Shown here one piece after another: positions 1-11,960 of a DNA stretch of 64,000 bases; positions within the stretch are counted from its first letter, which is position 1, and each line of letters begins with the position of its first letter. The DNA is from Enoplolaimus lenunculus (lineage: Eukaryota > Nematoda > Enoplea > Enoplida > Thoracostomopsidae). The notes beneath the pieces were generated by a model, which saw only the letters and a list, made by a program, of their open reading frames with translations, did not search any database and had not been told where the DNA came from. Where the stretch lies: assembly GCA_030248215.1 (NCBI GenBank), contig JASANG010003525.1:1-64000 (forward strand), read 5' to 3'. Position numbers and translations under genes: made by a program.

Positions 1-555
1 TAGAGAGTAAAATATACTGTGAAGCCACAGAGAGTAAAATATATGGTGAAGCCACAGAGAGTAAAATATAAGGTTAAGCCACAGATAGTAAAATATAGTG
101 GAGAAAATATATGTTAAGCCAAATGAGAATAATTAAATATAGTGTGAAGCCACAGAGAGTAAAATATATTGGTGAAGCCACAGAGAGTAAAATATAGTGG
201 TGAAGCCACAGAGAGTAAAATATATTTGGCAGAGAGTAAAATAGAAAGAAATATACTGTGAAGCCACAGAGAGTAAAATATAGTGTGAAGCCACAGAGAG
301 TAAAATATATGGTGAATTGCCACAGTGAGTTATATAAAAAATATAGTGTGTTAAATTATACTATGAAGCCACAGAGAGTAAAATATACTGTGAAGCCACA
401 GAGAGTAAAATATATTAGAATGGTGAAGCCACAGAGAGTAAAATATATTGTGAAGAAACAGAGAGTAAAATATAGCTGTGAAGCCACAGAGAGTAAAATA
501 ATTGGGCTGAAATATGCTCCATTTTCTGGTGAAGCCACAGAGAGTAAAATATAGT
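1..555. repeat. Tandem repeat, about 25-bp unit
   Basis: About twenty degenerate copies of a unit like GAAGCCACAGAGAGTAAAAT, separated by short variable spacers of 3 to 30 bases. The open frames through it only translate the repeat. It lies at the outer end of the scrambled left arm of the 8-kb inverted duplication, and I see no counterpart outside the right arm near 8,336. The array may therefore be real or may be part of the same sequence-quality problem. Confidence 0.8.
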
Positions 556-3500
556 CTGTCCATTTTGACGATTTTCTAGTTTTCACAATGTTTTGTGGCG
601 AATTTAATTTTGGAAACAGAATTATGTGAAGATTGGGTTTCATTGGTCAATTAATTTGATTATCACTCTGCAGTATGTAGTGCAAAGCAATATCCTTTTA
701 GGAGCTAAAATGTTAAATGTGTAGAAGAATGAAGCCAGCAAAATTGAGTGAAACTGTATGTAATAATGCATGAATGCACAAAAATAACTAAAATGAATAA
801 TTTAAAAATTTGTTATATGTATGCAAGAAAATTTTGTACAATTTCAATACATTTTGAGGCTGAATTAGAGCAATGAGAGTAAAGTAATTGTATATGTATA
901 CTGAGGATAATAATTTATGCTTAGGCATAGGCGTGTATTAAATGGTGTACTTATTCACCAGTCTAGGTGATTCTGGGTTTCTAATGAATGGTTAGCTTGG
1001 AATTTAGTGTAGGATTTTGATACATTTTTATTCTGTTTAAATTCTACATATGTATGGACACTTCGTTATTCTTAAACCTATTAAATTATGGTGAAAATAT
1101 ACTATTATGATTCCAAATATAGATCAATATATGTTTATAATGGATAGGTGAATCTATAAATTAGAATTTAGCATGTATTAAATTACACTTTTTAGCTATG
1201 TGAATTTATCAATTTATTCATTTAGTGACTCTAATGAAAATATAGTGGGAATTTGATGCTACATTAGAATTTAGGTGCAAAAATTATGAACATTGTACGG
1301 GTTATAAATTATTCTAATAAATATACTGTATTAGCTATAGTGGGAATTTTATTAAATATATTTAATGAATTTGATAGAAAAATTAGAAATTGGGAAACCT
1401 AAACTTTGAAAACTTACCTTAACTCATGTTGAATTGGACGTATCAAATATGTCAAAATTAAACATTTAACACAAAAACTGAAACACAACTGGCAAACATG
1501 AATATGGTTTATGAGATTGTTAGAATACTTTTTGGCTTATAGTAGAAAAATTCAAAAGTCTTTGCTTAAGCATGTTATTTCAAATGTTGATCTACTAAAA
1601 ACTACTTTTGGCCTTTATAGTAAGTGAGTCCGGATTGTGCCACAATGTTGTTTGTATTTATTTAAACATCTGGATCAAATCAAATTGCATGTCTGCAACA
1701 AAGTCCAACTTACAAAATATTATCTTAGGCAACACCCTTTTTTGAGTAGCGTATAATTTTGATCACGTAGGCCTAACTTCTCCGTTATGTATTATGTGTG
1801 ATCACTTACTGAACTATATGTGTACGGGAAAGTGACAATGATGCATTTTGGTCAGCGAAATATAGAGACGCTATAAGAATCTTATTATTGTGTTTCCATA
1901 TTTTTATTTAGTGTCTTCGAAAGTAGTTATGAATTTCAAACGTAATATATAACGTTAAAATGAGCCTAAAAAAGTTTACTTTAAACATTTTACGCTTCGT
2001 TTTTGCTGCCAAATTTGAATTGAACATCTTATCTGCAGCGAATACAACGCTCGTCAGGGGATGAAATTAAATAAACAAATAAATACGCAAAAAAAGATGA
2101 AATCAAACCAAAAAACGATACATATTTATTTATATATATATATGTATGTATAATGTATATATATATAACCAGTTGACGGGAATAATAAATATAATACCCC
2201 AAATTTCAAAAAAAAACCAAAAAGCTAGACTAGCTAAATACCTTCTCCTATTCTAAATTGTGAAAAACATTAGTTTTTCGCTCTACGCCAATCGCTGCAA
2301 ACTTTCATCAGGTTAAAAGGATGTTACACTAGGCTGTACATTGTTTGAGTTTGAGAAGGATTTTCCCTGTTCTCCAATACAGGCATATACCAAAGAACTT
2401 TTAGGTATATAAACTGAAAAATTGACTGTCAGGAAACAGTAAGTTGTACGTTTTTGAACTTTTGAACATGTAAATAAATGACAGTTGTTACTCTGTAAGT
2501 TAGTTATTATGCTACCAATTTACAAATAAACTACTTTTCTGCGTAGTGTATATTTGGTTTTTGTACTTTATGACAATTTCGCGTTTAACCATTCAATTGT
2601 CGGGCTCTTCTGATAATTCGGATATGAATATTCCGGATATGTTTCCGAAAATAAAATTCCAGAATGTTTCAAATTCAGCCATGTGATAATAGTTTCAAAT
2701 ATGGGCCAGCAGTAATAGCATAATTCTAAGCCTAAGACCAAAGCTAAGCCTAAGCCTAATGTAAGGATGAGCCTATCCCTTAGCCAAGCTAAGTGAAGAA
2801 GTATTAGTGAAAGCTTAAGCTGACTCTATTAGCTGTGCAATAATTTCGCCTGTTAGTACGGTTCAAGTTTAGTAGGAACTTTGAGTTCATATACCAATTG
2901 AAATTATCAAATAGTGTATAAAGTTCTGTGAATGTTACTGAGACTTAGTGAGGATGTTAGACTTTACTGTACATCAAACTATAATACGTTTATTCTAGGT
3001 AGTCTAACTAAAATCTTTAGTGTACATTAGGTATTAGCTAGAATGAATCTGTGAATCTGATAGGTAGTCTAGGTATTATTTGGCTTTTTATAATTGGGTA
3101 CCCTATTAATGGTTGTTACATTAGAATTTTGGTTACTGAAAATATACAATTGGGAAAAATATACTTATTCTAGGTAGTTGAATCTGTACCCAAATGTTAA
3201 GTATAGTGTAAATATAGTGTACATTAGAATTTTGAAACTAAAATATGTCTAACTTTTGATGTATTATTTGGCTTGGTGTCATGATTCTATTGGTGACAAT
3301 GAATGGTTATACTTCACCTACTATTTGCTTAATGGACTCTTATTAAGACTCCACCTAAGTGATTGGGACTCAGTAGCCTACTGGGCTACTTAATATATTA
3401 CTATATGTGTATTATTTTTGTACAATTTCATATACTAATAATTGCAATTCATGTATGTAATCCTTCAGCTGTTTGGGCCAAATATTAAAATATGTGACAG

Positions 3501-4147
3501 AAACTTTTAGATATTCTCACATCAGCCTTAGAGTTAGGTAATACATAGCCTAAGCCTACTGAATGGACTATATAATTAGACAATATTTGACATTGGCCAA
3601 GCGCTAGAACTAATGGAAAATTTTTGCTTATATTAAGCACATGTACCTATGAGGCTGCAAAATGTATTGTGGACTGCAGCACCATATTAAGCTTATTACT
3701 ATTTTTGTTTAGGCTTAGTTTAGTGTAAATTAATGTGTAAGGCTTACAAATAACTTGCAAAAGTCATAGCTTAGTAACTCTAATATTAATTTTAGTAAAA
3801 CTTCAATGGCTGGACAGGGTGATGTTAGAAATTTCTTAAGTTCACTAACTAAATGTAAATTTTGGAAATTTATAAATTTACCACGAACTTTATAAATTTA
3901 GTCTATAGTAAATATAGCTAGCTAGACGCTCCATGTATCTCGTTTAGTCTAAACTAAAAATATGTAAGGTTTAAATTGTGTTTAAATTGCGTGTTAGTTT
4001 AGTTATGATAAATATCAATAAATATCAACTTAGGCTTAAATCAAGTTAGTTTATGCTTTTTAGATGTTATATGATAGTTATGTCCGTTTGCACACAATGG
4101 CCTGAACTTATATAACTATGAAAAAACAGGCGTAAAAGGAATTAAGT
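556..4147. repeat. Left arm of a giant inverted duplication (scrambled)
   Basis: Read in reverse complement this stretch follows 4,148-8,335 from end to end. Examples: 590-660 pairs with 8,250-8,315, 1,420-1,470 with 7,280-7,330, 2,260-2,440 with 6,220-6,420, and 4,100-4,139 pairs almost perfectly with 4,155-4,195. The agreement is patchy. Short blocks of 15 to 40 bases match well and alternate with blocks that look replaced by simple T/A/G-rich words and seem poor in C. No gene was found here. A scrambled mirror of the family A MITE lies at roughly 2,880-3,400. Confidence 0.85.
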
Positions 4148-4214
4148 TATGTACCTTTTACGCCTGTTTTTTCATATTATAAGTTCAGGCCAGTGTATGC
4201 AACGGGACCGTAAC

Positions 4215-4530
4215 TGTAGTATAACCGTACTTTCTAAAAGCATAAACTAACTTGATTTAAGCCTAAGGTAATTCGACAGTATTAAACTAACTTTGTAGAT
4301 TAACTAAACTAACACGCAGATTTACGCTTAAACGCATTTTAAAACCTTACATATTTTCAGTTTAAACTAAACTTAACGAATACATGCAATTTCTGGGCTG
4401 CACTTGTTACTTATAGACTAAAAATAAGTTTACTTAAACTCGTGGTAAACTTAAAAACATGGGCCAAAACACGTTAGTTTAAGTAAAACTTAAAATTCTA
4501 GTTTAGTTAGCCTGTCCAGCCATTGAAGTT
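4215..4530 (-). repeat. Interspersed repeat, family J
   Basis: The same sequence recurs in the opposite orientation at 10,553-10,845. Both copies share an end with TGGCTGGACAG, a TTTAGTTTAAGTAAAC-type interior rich in AAACT/AGTTT words, and an end near AAGCATAAA. No coding capacity. Class unknown; probably a non-autonomous DNA transposon. Confidence 0.6.
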
Positions 4531-5059
4531 TTACTAAAACTAATATTCAAGTTTACTTAAGCTATAATTTAAGTTTAAGCTTTTGAGAGTATTTGTAAGC
4601 CTAAGCCTACGCGTTAACATGAGCTTACACTAAACCTAAGCCTAAGCCTAAACAAAAAATAGTCTAAAGATAAGCTTAATATAGTATTGCAGTCCCGCAG
4701 AAATACGTTCCGCGCCTGATCGTTACATGTGCTTAACTTCACAGCAAAATATTTAACGTTGAAGACTGTAGCTGAAAATTTTTCCATTCACAAATTTCTA
4801 GCGCTTGGGCCAAGTGTGTCAACGACCCGAATATTAGTTCAACATAACAATTTTGTCTAATTATATAAGTCATTGCGTAGGCTTAGGCTCAGGTGTAGGC
4901 TTATCCTAACTCTAAGGCTAAATGCTGAGGAATATTCTAAAACTACTGTCACGGTGTTGTTTAATACTTTGGGCCGAAACAGCTTGAAGAATTTCGCTGT
5001 GCATGAATTCAATTATCGTGTTATGAAATTGTCGGATGATACGGCGTCATCGTGAGATA

Positions 5060-5488
5060 CTGTAGTGACCCGAATAAGAGGGGTAGTTAGAGGGTCCCCA
5101 TTTTGAGTCCCAATCATTAGGAGTCCGAATCTCTAATAAGAGTCCGTAAGCGGATAGCGTTCCTAAACCATAATTAGAGTCCATAACCGTCAAGTATCAC
5201 AAACTGTGGTGCATAAATGACACCAGCACCAAATAGAGTGAGTTCGAAACTTTAAAACATATTTAAGTTTCGAAAGTACGTTCTTAAGCATAACCTTGCA
5301 TTATTGCTTAAGCGTTTGATACAAGACAATTCAACTTTCAGTTGAACGGATCATTGTAATACCGAATATATATCAGTAACGAAGGGCGGATTAAAAATAA
5401 GTAACAATCCGTAATCGAAATAACATAGGGGTGCCCTCTGGAGAGGCCAAATAAATATCAGTCTTCCCTCGTATTCGGGTCACTACAG
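5060..5488. mobile_element. MITE family A, copy 1 (TA target site)
   Basis: Terminal inverted repeats begin CTGTAGTGACCCGAATAAGA at one end and their complement closes the other, flanked by TA on both sides as expected of Tc1/mariner/pogo-type transposition. The interior contains the GAGTCC / GGACTC blocks common to all copies. About 430 bp, no open frame; non-autonomous. Confidence 0.85.
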
Positions 5489-5744
5489 TACGTCTTTTCG
5501 CGATACCTATGTCACACTAAAGATTTTAGTTCAAAATTATTTATCACAAGGTCATCCTGTAGTAGAACGTATTATTGGTTTGCAGTGTTTTTAGTCAAAA
5601 ATCTTGACATCATCATCCAAGGTTTGAAATATAAATCATAATAATTTTCAGGATTTGAACCTTATAGAAATTTATTTCAAACACGTTTTTATTCAGATAA
5701 AGTCTGTGATATAAGCTTAAATTTGCTGCTTTTCAGAACTTGGA

Positions 5745-5950
5745 CCCATGTATAGAACAGGCCGAATCGTTTGCCGGCGGGGCTGTAATAGAGTCACTTT
5801 AAGCTTTAGGCTAACTGTTTTGCTTAGGCTTAGGCTTAGGCTAAGGAATAGGCTCATCCTTACATTTAGGCTTAGGCTTAGGTTTAGACCTAGGCTTAGA
5901 ATTATGCTTATACTACTGCTGCGGCCCTGTTGTACACATTGGACAGAACT
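5745..5950. mobile_element. Family C element with GCCTAA/TTAGGC core
   Basis: Ends resemble CCCATGTATAGAACAGG and CCTGTTGTACACATTGG. The middle holds a run of TTAGGC-type hexamers (GGCTTAGGCTTAGG). One of at least a dozen copies in the window. No coding capacity. Confidence 0.65.
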
Positions 5951-8471
5951 TGTTCGATGCCGCATGGTAAACGGACATCTGGATATATATTTTATTTCGG
6001 ACATATCCGGATATTTCTCATATCCAAATTCCCGGATATCGGAGCCCAACTGTGTAAAAATAAATCGTTAAAGCTGGCGAAATTGCTAGTAAATTACCAA
6101 AAACCAAATATACCGCCTTACCTTGACTAAATAAAACCACAGAAAAGTAGTTTTGTTGTAAATTGGTAGCATAACGTACAGAGTAACAACTGTAACTTTG
6201 TTTACATGTTCAAAACTTCAAAAACATACAACTTTACTGTTTCCTGACAGTCATTTTTCAGTTTATATACCTAAAAGTTCTTTTTGGTATATGCTGTATT
6301 GGAGAACAGGGGAGTAGCCAGATTTGAACTCCGACATGTACAGCCTCGTGTAACGGTGTTTTAACCTGATGAAAAAGTTTGCAGCGATTTGGCGTAGAGA
6401 GCGAGATATTAATGTTTTGGCAATTTAGAATCAAGAAGGTTATGTTTAGGCTGGTACAGTTTTTTGGTTTTTTTGAAATTTGGGGTATATACATTTATTA
6501 TTCCGTGCAAATTGGTTATATATATATACATTATACATATATATACATTATACATACATATATATATATAAATAAATATATATATCGTTTTTTGGTTTGA
6601 TTTTCATCTTTGCGTATTTATTTGTTTATTTAATTTCATCCCCTGACGAGCGTATCTATTCAGTCCAGATAAAATGTTTAAAAAAGACAGGTTGAATTTG
6701 GCAGCAAAAACGAAGCGTATAAATGTTTTAAAGTAAACTTTTTAGCTAATTTTGACGTATATCCTACGTTTGAAAATTCATAACTACTTCGACACTAAAT
6801 AAAAATATGGAAAAACAGGTGTGAAAGGCAAAGTAAGAGGGCTCTATACTTGTCGTGTAACGACGTCTGTTCGCTGGCACCGTCCGTCACTGTCCGTTCC
6901 CGTACGGTATCGTTCGTGAGTAAATTCGCACGATACCGCGCCATGACGGACGGCGCCTTACGTGATCAAAAGTATTACGCTACTCAAAAAAGGTGTTGCC
7001 TAAGATCGTGTTTGTCAGTTGAAGCTTTTGCTTCAGATATAAGCATGCGATTCAATTTTGATCCAGAGATGTTTAAATAAATCCCGAAGCAACATTGTTG
7101 GCACAATCCGGACTCGTTGCTAGCTCAGCCTGCTTGAAGGGCCAAAATCATTTTAGGTAGAGTAAACCGTTGAAATAACATGCTTACAAGCGGAGCTTGA
7201 ATTTTTCTACTGTGGGCCAAAATTTGTCTAAGGAGCCGATCTCCCTAGGACCATCTGGCTGTTTGCCCAGCAGATTGTGTTTCGTTTGTTTAAATGTTTA
7301 ATTTTGACATATTTGATCCAGTTTAGATACAACATGAAAATTAAGGTAACTTTTAGAAGTTTAGTTTCCGATTTCAAGTTAATTTTCTGTCGAAGCTGGT
7401 AAAATGTAAATGAAAGAAACCAATTAATAAAACAGCTTATAGCTTTAAAATCGAGTATATTTATTAAAGACACGATAAGTTTATTGTGACCCGTTCAAAA
7501 TGTTGACGATATTTTGGCCTAAGGAATTGAAAATAATGTTAAGCGTGGCGTCGAAGTCCGTAGCCTGCTCAACTTGCTAGAGTTCGCGTCAAAAAATAAA
7601 TAAAGTGATTGCGGTGAATTCGCGTGGCTTAAAAGTGGGTCTACAACATTTCTTCAGAGGGTAAAATTTTTTTAAGATTTATTAGAGTCCCTTCCAGCTA
7701 TCCGGCTATAAGGACGTCTAAACCTAGAGTCTATATTCAAAAATGCATAATAGCATCTAACACAAGGTAGTAATAGGTTTTAAAAATAACGAACTGCTGC
7801 CATTGCATATGTCAAAATTTGAACAGAAGTAGAAATGTATCGAATACGATAAACGTGCTAAATTGCAAGCTTCACCATTCCATTTGGTTCGAAAGTTAAT
7901 ACAAGACCAATCACCAACTGGTAATAGGTGCTACACACATTTGAGAATACGGGCTCAATGCCTAAGCATAAATTATATCCTCAGCTGTGCGTGTGCAACA
8001 TACTTTTCCCGAACGGATCTCATTGCTCTAATTCAGCCTCGAGATGTATTGAAATTGTACAATTTTTCTTGGTGCGTGCGTTTTTACACGATTTTTAAAT
8101 TATTAGTTTGAGGTTGTCTGTTTTTGTGCCGTTAATACATATTAGTGCACGCTGCAATTTTGTGCGCTTCATTCTTACACATTTAACATTTAGCTCCTAA
8201 AAGGATATTGCTTGCAAATTGACTACATCTGCAAGTGATGATGCAAATTAATTGACCAATGAAAACCCAATCTTTCACATAATTCCTGTTTCCAAAATTA
8301 AATTCGCCACAAAACATTTGTGAAAACTAAAATTTGAAATGAAATGTTTTGGTAAAAATTCACAACATTTATTATTTAATATTATATTTCGCTTGAACTG
8401 ACCAAAATACGCAAGTAAAACTGCCGTGAATTAACTGTAAAAAGGTACACTTTTGTCCAAATTGTCTTATT

Positions 8472-8675
8472 GGCCCATGTACAGGTCAGGGGCGGAACGT
8501 TTTTCTGCATCACTGCAATACAGTATAGTTTAAGCGTTAGACAATTTTTTGCTTAGGCTTACGGTTTAGGCTTAGGTATAAGCTCATTTTAACACTCAGG
8601 CTTAAACTTAAGCTTATGAATATGCAAATACTATCGTTTCGACCCTGTTCTATACATTGTCCGTTTTATGCATGA
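8472..8675. mobile_element. Family C element
   Basis: Begins CCCATGTACAGGTCAGGGG, contains TTAGGC-like hexamers, and ends CCCTGTTCTATACATTG, matching the other family C copies. Confidence 0.65.
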
Positions 8676-8764
8676 ATTGTTAACTTCAAGTTTCTACGGC
8701 AACATCTGCATAAGCCGTTTCGTCCATAATTGTCTTCAATTGCCTGAAACAAATATAAGTTAAA

Positions 8765-9036
8765 GCCCTATTCACACGTGTAAGGTTTTGCCGCGAGAAC
8801 TTGCAGCTACGAATTGCACGCAGAACCTACATTTTTCAACAGCCAATGAGAGAGCGGATGCAATTAATTCATTGAACTTGCATGGTTATTCACACATATG
8901 AACTAAATTGCCAGCTTTGATTTTTAATGAATTATTTGCAGCTGCAAATTTTTCGAACGGGATTTCCGCCCCAACTTGCAGGTGCAAGTTGCAGCTACAA
9001 GTTCTCGTAGCAAAAACTTGCACTTGTGAATAGGGC
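8765..9036. mobile_element. Long-TIR MITE with GCCCTATTCACA ends
   Basis: The two ends are inverted repeats of about 60 bases, starting GCCCTATTCACA and continuing through GAACTTG and GCAGCTAC blocks. The element is about 270 bp with no coding capacity. The sequence shows a DNA-transposon-like structure; I cannot assign a superfamily because no clear target duplication is visible. Confidence 0.75.
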
Positions 9037-9358
9037 GTAAGACATGTGTTTACATAAAGTTCACCATTGCGTTTTGGTATTAATCTATCGGAATGGAATC
9101 AAGTTTAAACCAGGCTACTATTTTATAGGTTTAGGTTTATAGACTGGTCAAAAATTATTTATTTATGCTCTATAGCTGTTCTCAGAAGCAAACATGACAA
9201 AATGGTGTGCACAGGTTAATTCTTTATAGTTCATACGCGTTGTAAAACAGGTTATGAATGGTATAAGCTCGAACTGCTATACTGTGATATTGTCGAGTTG
9301 AAAAATCTTTTATGGCAAAACGAAAAACAAATGAACTACAAAGCCAAAATATTAAATA

Positions 9359-9795
9359 CTGTAGTGACCCTAGTAAGGGAGAACTGCTAATTATTTGGCC
9401 TCTCCAGAGGGTACCCCCCGTTATTCGGTCACGAACTGTTAGTTATTTTTATCCCGTCCTCCGCCACACTTCGTTCGCATATATTCGGTACTGCAACTAT
9501 CCGTTAAATTAAACTTTTATTTGTCTTGTGTCAATAGCTTGAGTGATAATGCTAGGTTAAACTAAGGAATGTACTTTCAAAACTTAAGTACACTTTAAAC
9601 TTTCGAACTCAAATTATTTGGTCCTCAAGTCATCTACGCGCTACAGTTAGGAATAATTGACATTTATGGACTCTAAATAGGGTTTAGGGACTCTATTTGC
9701 TTACCGACTCTTATTACGCATACGGACTCATATTGATTGGGACCCAAAATGGGGACCCCCCCTCGTATTACCCCCTCTTGTTCGGGTCACTACAG
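9359..9795. mobile_element. MITE family A, copy 2
   Basis: TA-flanked copy with both terminal repeats intact. It ends 39 bases beyond the stop codon of the PAN/mucin membrane gene (minus strand, stop at 9,834-9,836), so it probably forms part of that gene's 3' untranslated region or polyadenylation neighbourhood. Confidence 0.85.
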
Positions 9796-9833
9796 TACAA
9801 AACGAAACTATTCTGCAATACTCAAAAACGGCT

Positions 9834-9964
9834 TTACCCTGTTGCAATCGCCCAAATTATCGGAATAAATGCAGTTACAGTGAAAAATATTAACAATGCA
9901 ATCAGCGGAAACGCCATGGGATGCCAGCAATGACCATTCACTTTGACATGGTGTTTCTGACATT
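9834..9964 (-). CDS. Terminal exon: transmembrane anchor
   Basis: Follows a strong acceptor (TTGCTGTTGTTTCAG). The exon opens with two bases that complete the codon left by the preceding exon. It encodes CQKHHVKVNGHCWHP and then a hydrophobic helix starting MAFPLIALLIFFTVT, and ends in TAA. The frame is 43 codons including stop. Confidence 0.68.
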
Positions 9965-11900
9965 CTGAAACAACAGCAAGTTTAAATTAGTAATTATTAA
10001 ACGAGGCCGGAAACACTGTATCATGGTACTTTAATGCATTCAAGCCATGATGATACACATTTATTTTGCTGAATCAAATGTGAAATTAGACTAAGTACAT
10101 ACTTCGGTCCATACTTCAATAGAAACGAAAAGGTAAGTTGAAAAGTTCGACAGCACGGAAGGCGTTTAGCATGACAACTTGACTATAAGTGTTCTACAAA
10201 AATTTAAACTTATATTATAGCTACTTCAATAGAAACGAAAAAGTAAGTTGAAAATTTCGACAGCACGGAAGGCGTTTAGCATGACAACTTGACTATAAGT
10301 GTTCTACAAAAATTTAAACTTAAATTATAGCTACTTCAATAGAAACGAAAAGGTAAGTTGAAAATTTCGACAGCACGGAAGGCGTTTAGCATCACAACTT
10401 GACTATAAGTGTTCTATAAAAACTTAAACTTAAATTATAGCTACTTCAATAGAAACGAAAAGGTAAGTTGAAAATTTCGACAGAACGGAAGGCGTTTAGC
10501 ATCACAACTTGACTATAAGTGTTCTCTAAAAACGTAAACTTAAATTATAGCTAAATGGCTGGACAGACTAACTAAACTAAAATTTTAAGTTTCAGTCAAA
10601 CTGACGTGTTTTTAGTTTAACACGAGTTTAAGTAAACTAATTTTTAGTTTAAGTAACAACCGCAGCAGTGTGTCTAAGAGTTCATTAAGTTTAGCTTAAA
10701 CTGAAAATAAATAAGATTTTAAATGAGTTTAAGCGTAAACTTACTAGCTAGTTTAGTTAATCTAGAAAGTTAGTTTAATACTGGTGGATTAGCTTAAGCA
10801 TAAATCAAATTAGTTGAAGCTTTTAGAGAGTGGTTTTAAGGAATATCGTGCAATGAAGCATAGCAGACCGGATATATTTTAAAACCCCTTAGACCGCTAG
10901 TGTTTTTATTACAGTTTCGGGCGCCCGTTTAATATTCACTAACCTCTAACAGTTGTATCAAGATGAGACAATTCTAATGCAAGCTTCCGAATAAATTCTG
11001 TAACAAAATTTCGAAAGCAAAAGGTTAAAAAAATGTCTCAACACTGCAAAAAATGGTGAGTCAAATTGACTCCCTCCGAAATAGGCTTTTCCGGACTACA
11101 CAAACTGAGTCAAAATTTGACACCGCCGGAGTCGAATTCGACTTAATGAGTCGCTCAGTGAGTCAAATTTGACTCAGGCGGAGTCGAATTTTGACTCACT
11201 TTGTGAGTCCGGAAAAGCCTATTTCGGGGAGAGTCAATTTGACTCACCATTTTTTGCAGTGAACCCTGTGTCTGATGCTGTCGTAAACTCATTAGACACA
11301 GGCGATGGTACTTACTTCATACTGCTTAAGTAGTCAAAGTGATTGCAATAATTATAACACCAAAAAGTTATGCTTTATTTTTAGCAATCTTGATTCTTAA
11401 TGCCCATTTCAAGGTTAGTGGCGGAATGTTTCCCTGCGAGACTACTATAGAATAAGCTTAACCTTTTGATTAGTTTTGCATAGCCTTAGGCTATAGGGAT
11501 ATGCTAATACTGCTGTTACGGCCCTGTTCTATGCATTGGTTCCTTTTGGTTTTAAAAAAATTGCACTGCGCTTCCAGAACTTAGCTTGAACGATAACTCA
11601 GAAACCTTTTACGTATCGAGAAAATTTCAACTTTACAAAATAGACAGCCGTTGCGTTGACTTTGAGGAAATCCAATTTTGGCACCAGGGTCGGAAGATAT
11701 AGTAGGACGTTAACGTTCGTAATAAGATCTGCAAATTACTGAAACTTATTTTTGAACAAATATTTAAATGCTAGTAGCTACAAGTTGCTGATTTGGCATG
11801 AATTCAAACTCAGCCAAAGTATTATTTATATGAAGTATGTAGTCTAGCTTGTCTTACCATCTTTTGACATGCTAGTTGTAGTAGACTTTGTTGTTGTTGT

Positions 11901-11960
<60 letters not shown>

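Larger units (their letters stand above)
4148..8335. repeat. Right arm of a giant inverted duplication
   Basis: Partner of 556-4,147. It is longer than the left arm and looks like the faithful copy, because the repeat families inside it (family J near 4,215-4,530, family C near 4,600-4,740 and 5,745-5,950, family A at 5,060-5,488) keep the form seen elsewhere in the window. The loop at the apex is about 15 bases (4,140-4,154). Apart from these repeats and AT-rich tracts near 6,510-6,590 I see no gene; the short open frames here are uninformative. Confidence 0.85.
8336..9358. other. Repeat-rich intergenic DNA
   Basis: Holds a family C element (8,472-8,675) and a long-TIR MITE (8,765-9,036). 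The rest is AT-rich sequence with no coding signal that I can recognise. Confidence 0.5.

Noticed and set aside
258-643. Open frames of 70-98 codons on both strands.
   Set aside because: They only translate the 25-bp tandem repeat.
4600-4740. TTAGGC runs as evidence of a chromosome end.
   Set aside because: The hexamers are few, degenerate and bounded by element termini; similar short runs recur throughout the window inside family C copies.
5748-6071. Leu/Arg-rich frames on both strands.
   Set aside because: Translations of the TTAGGC-like core of a family C element.
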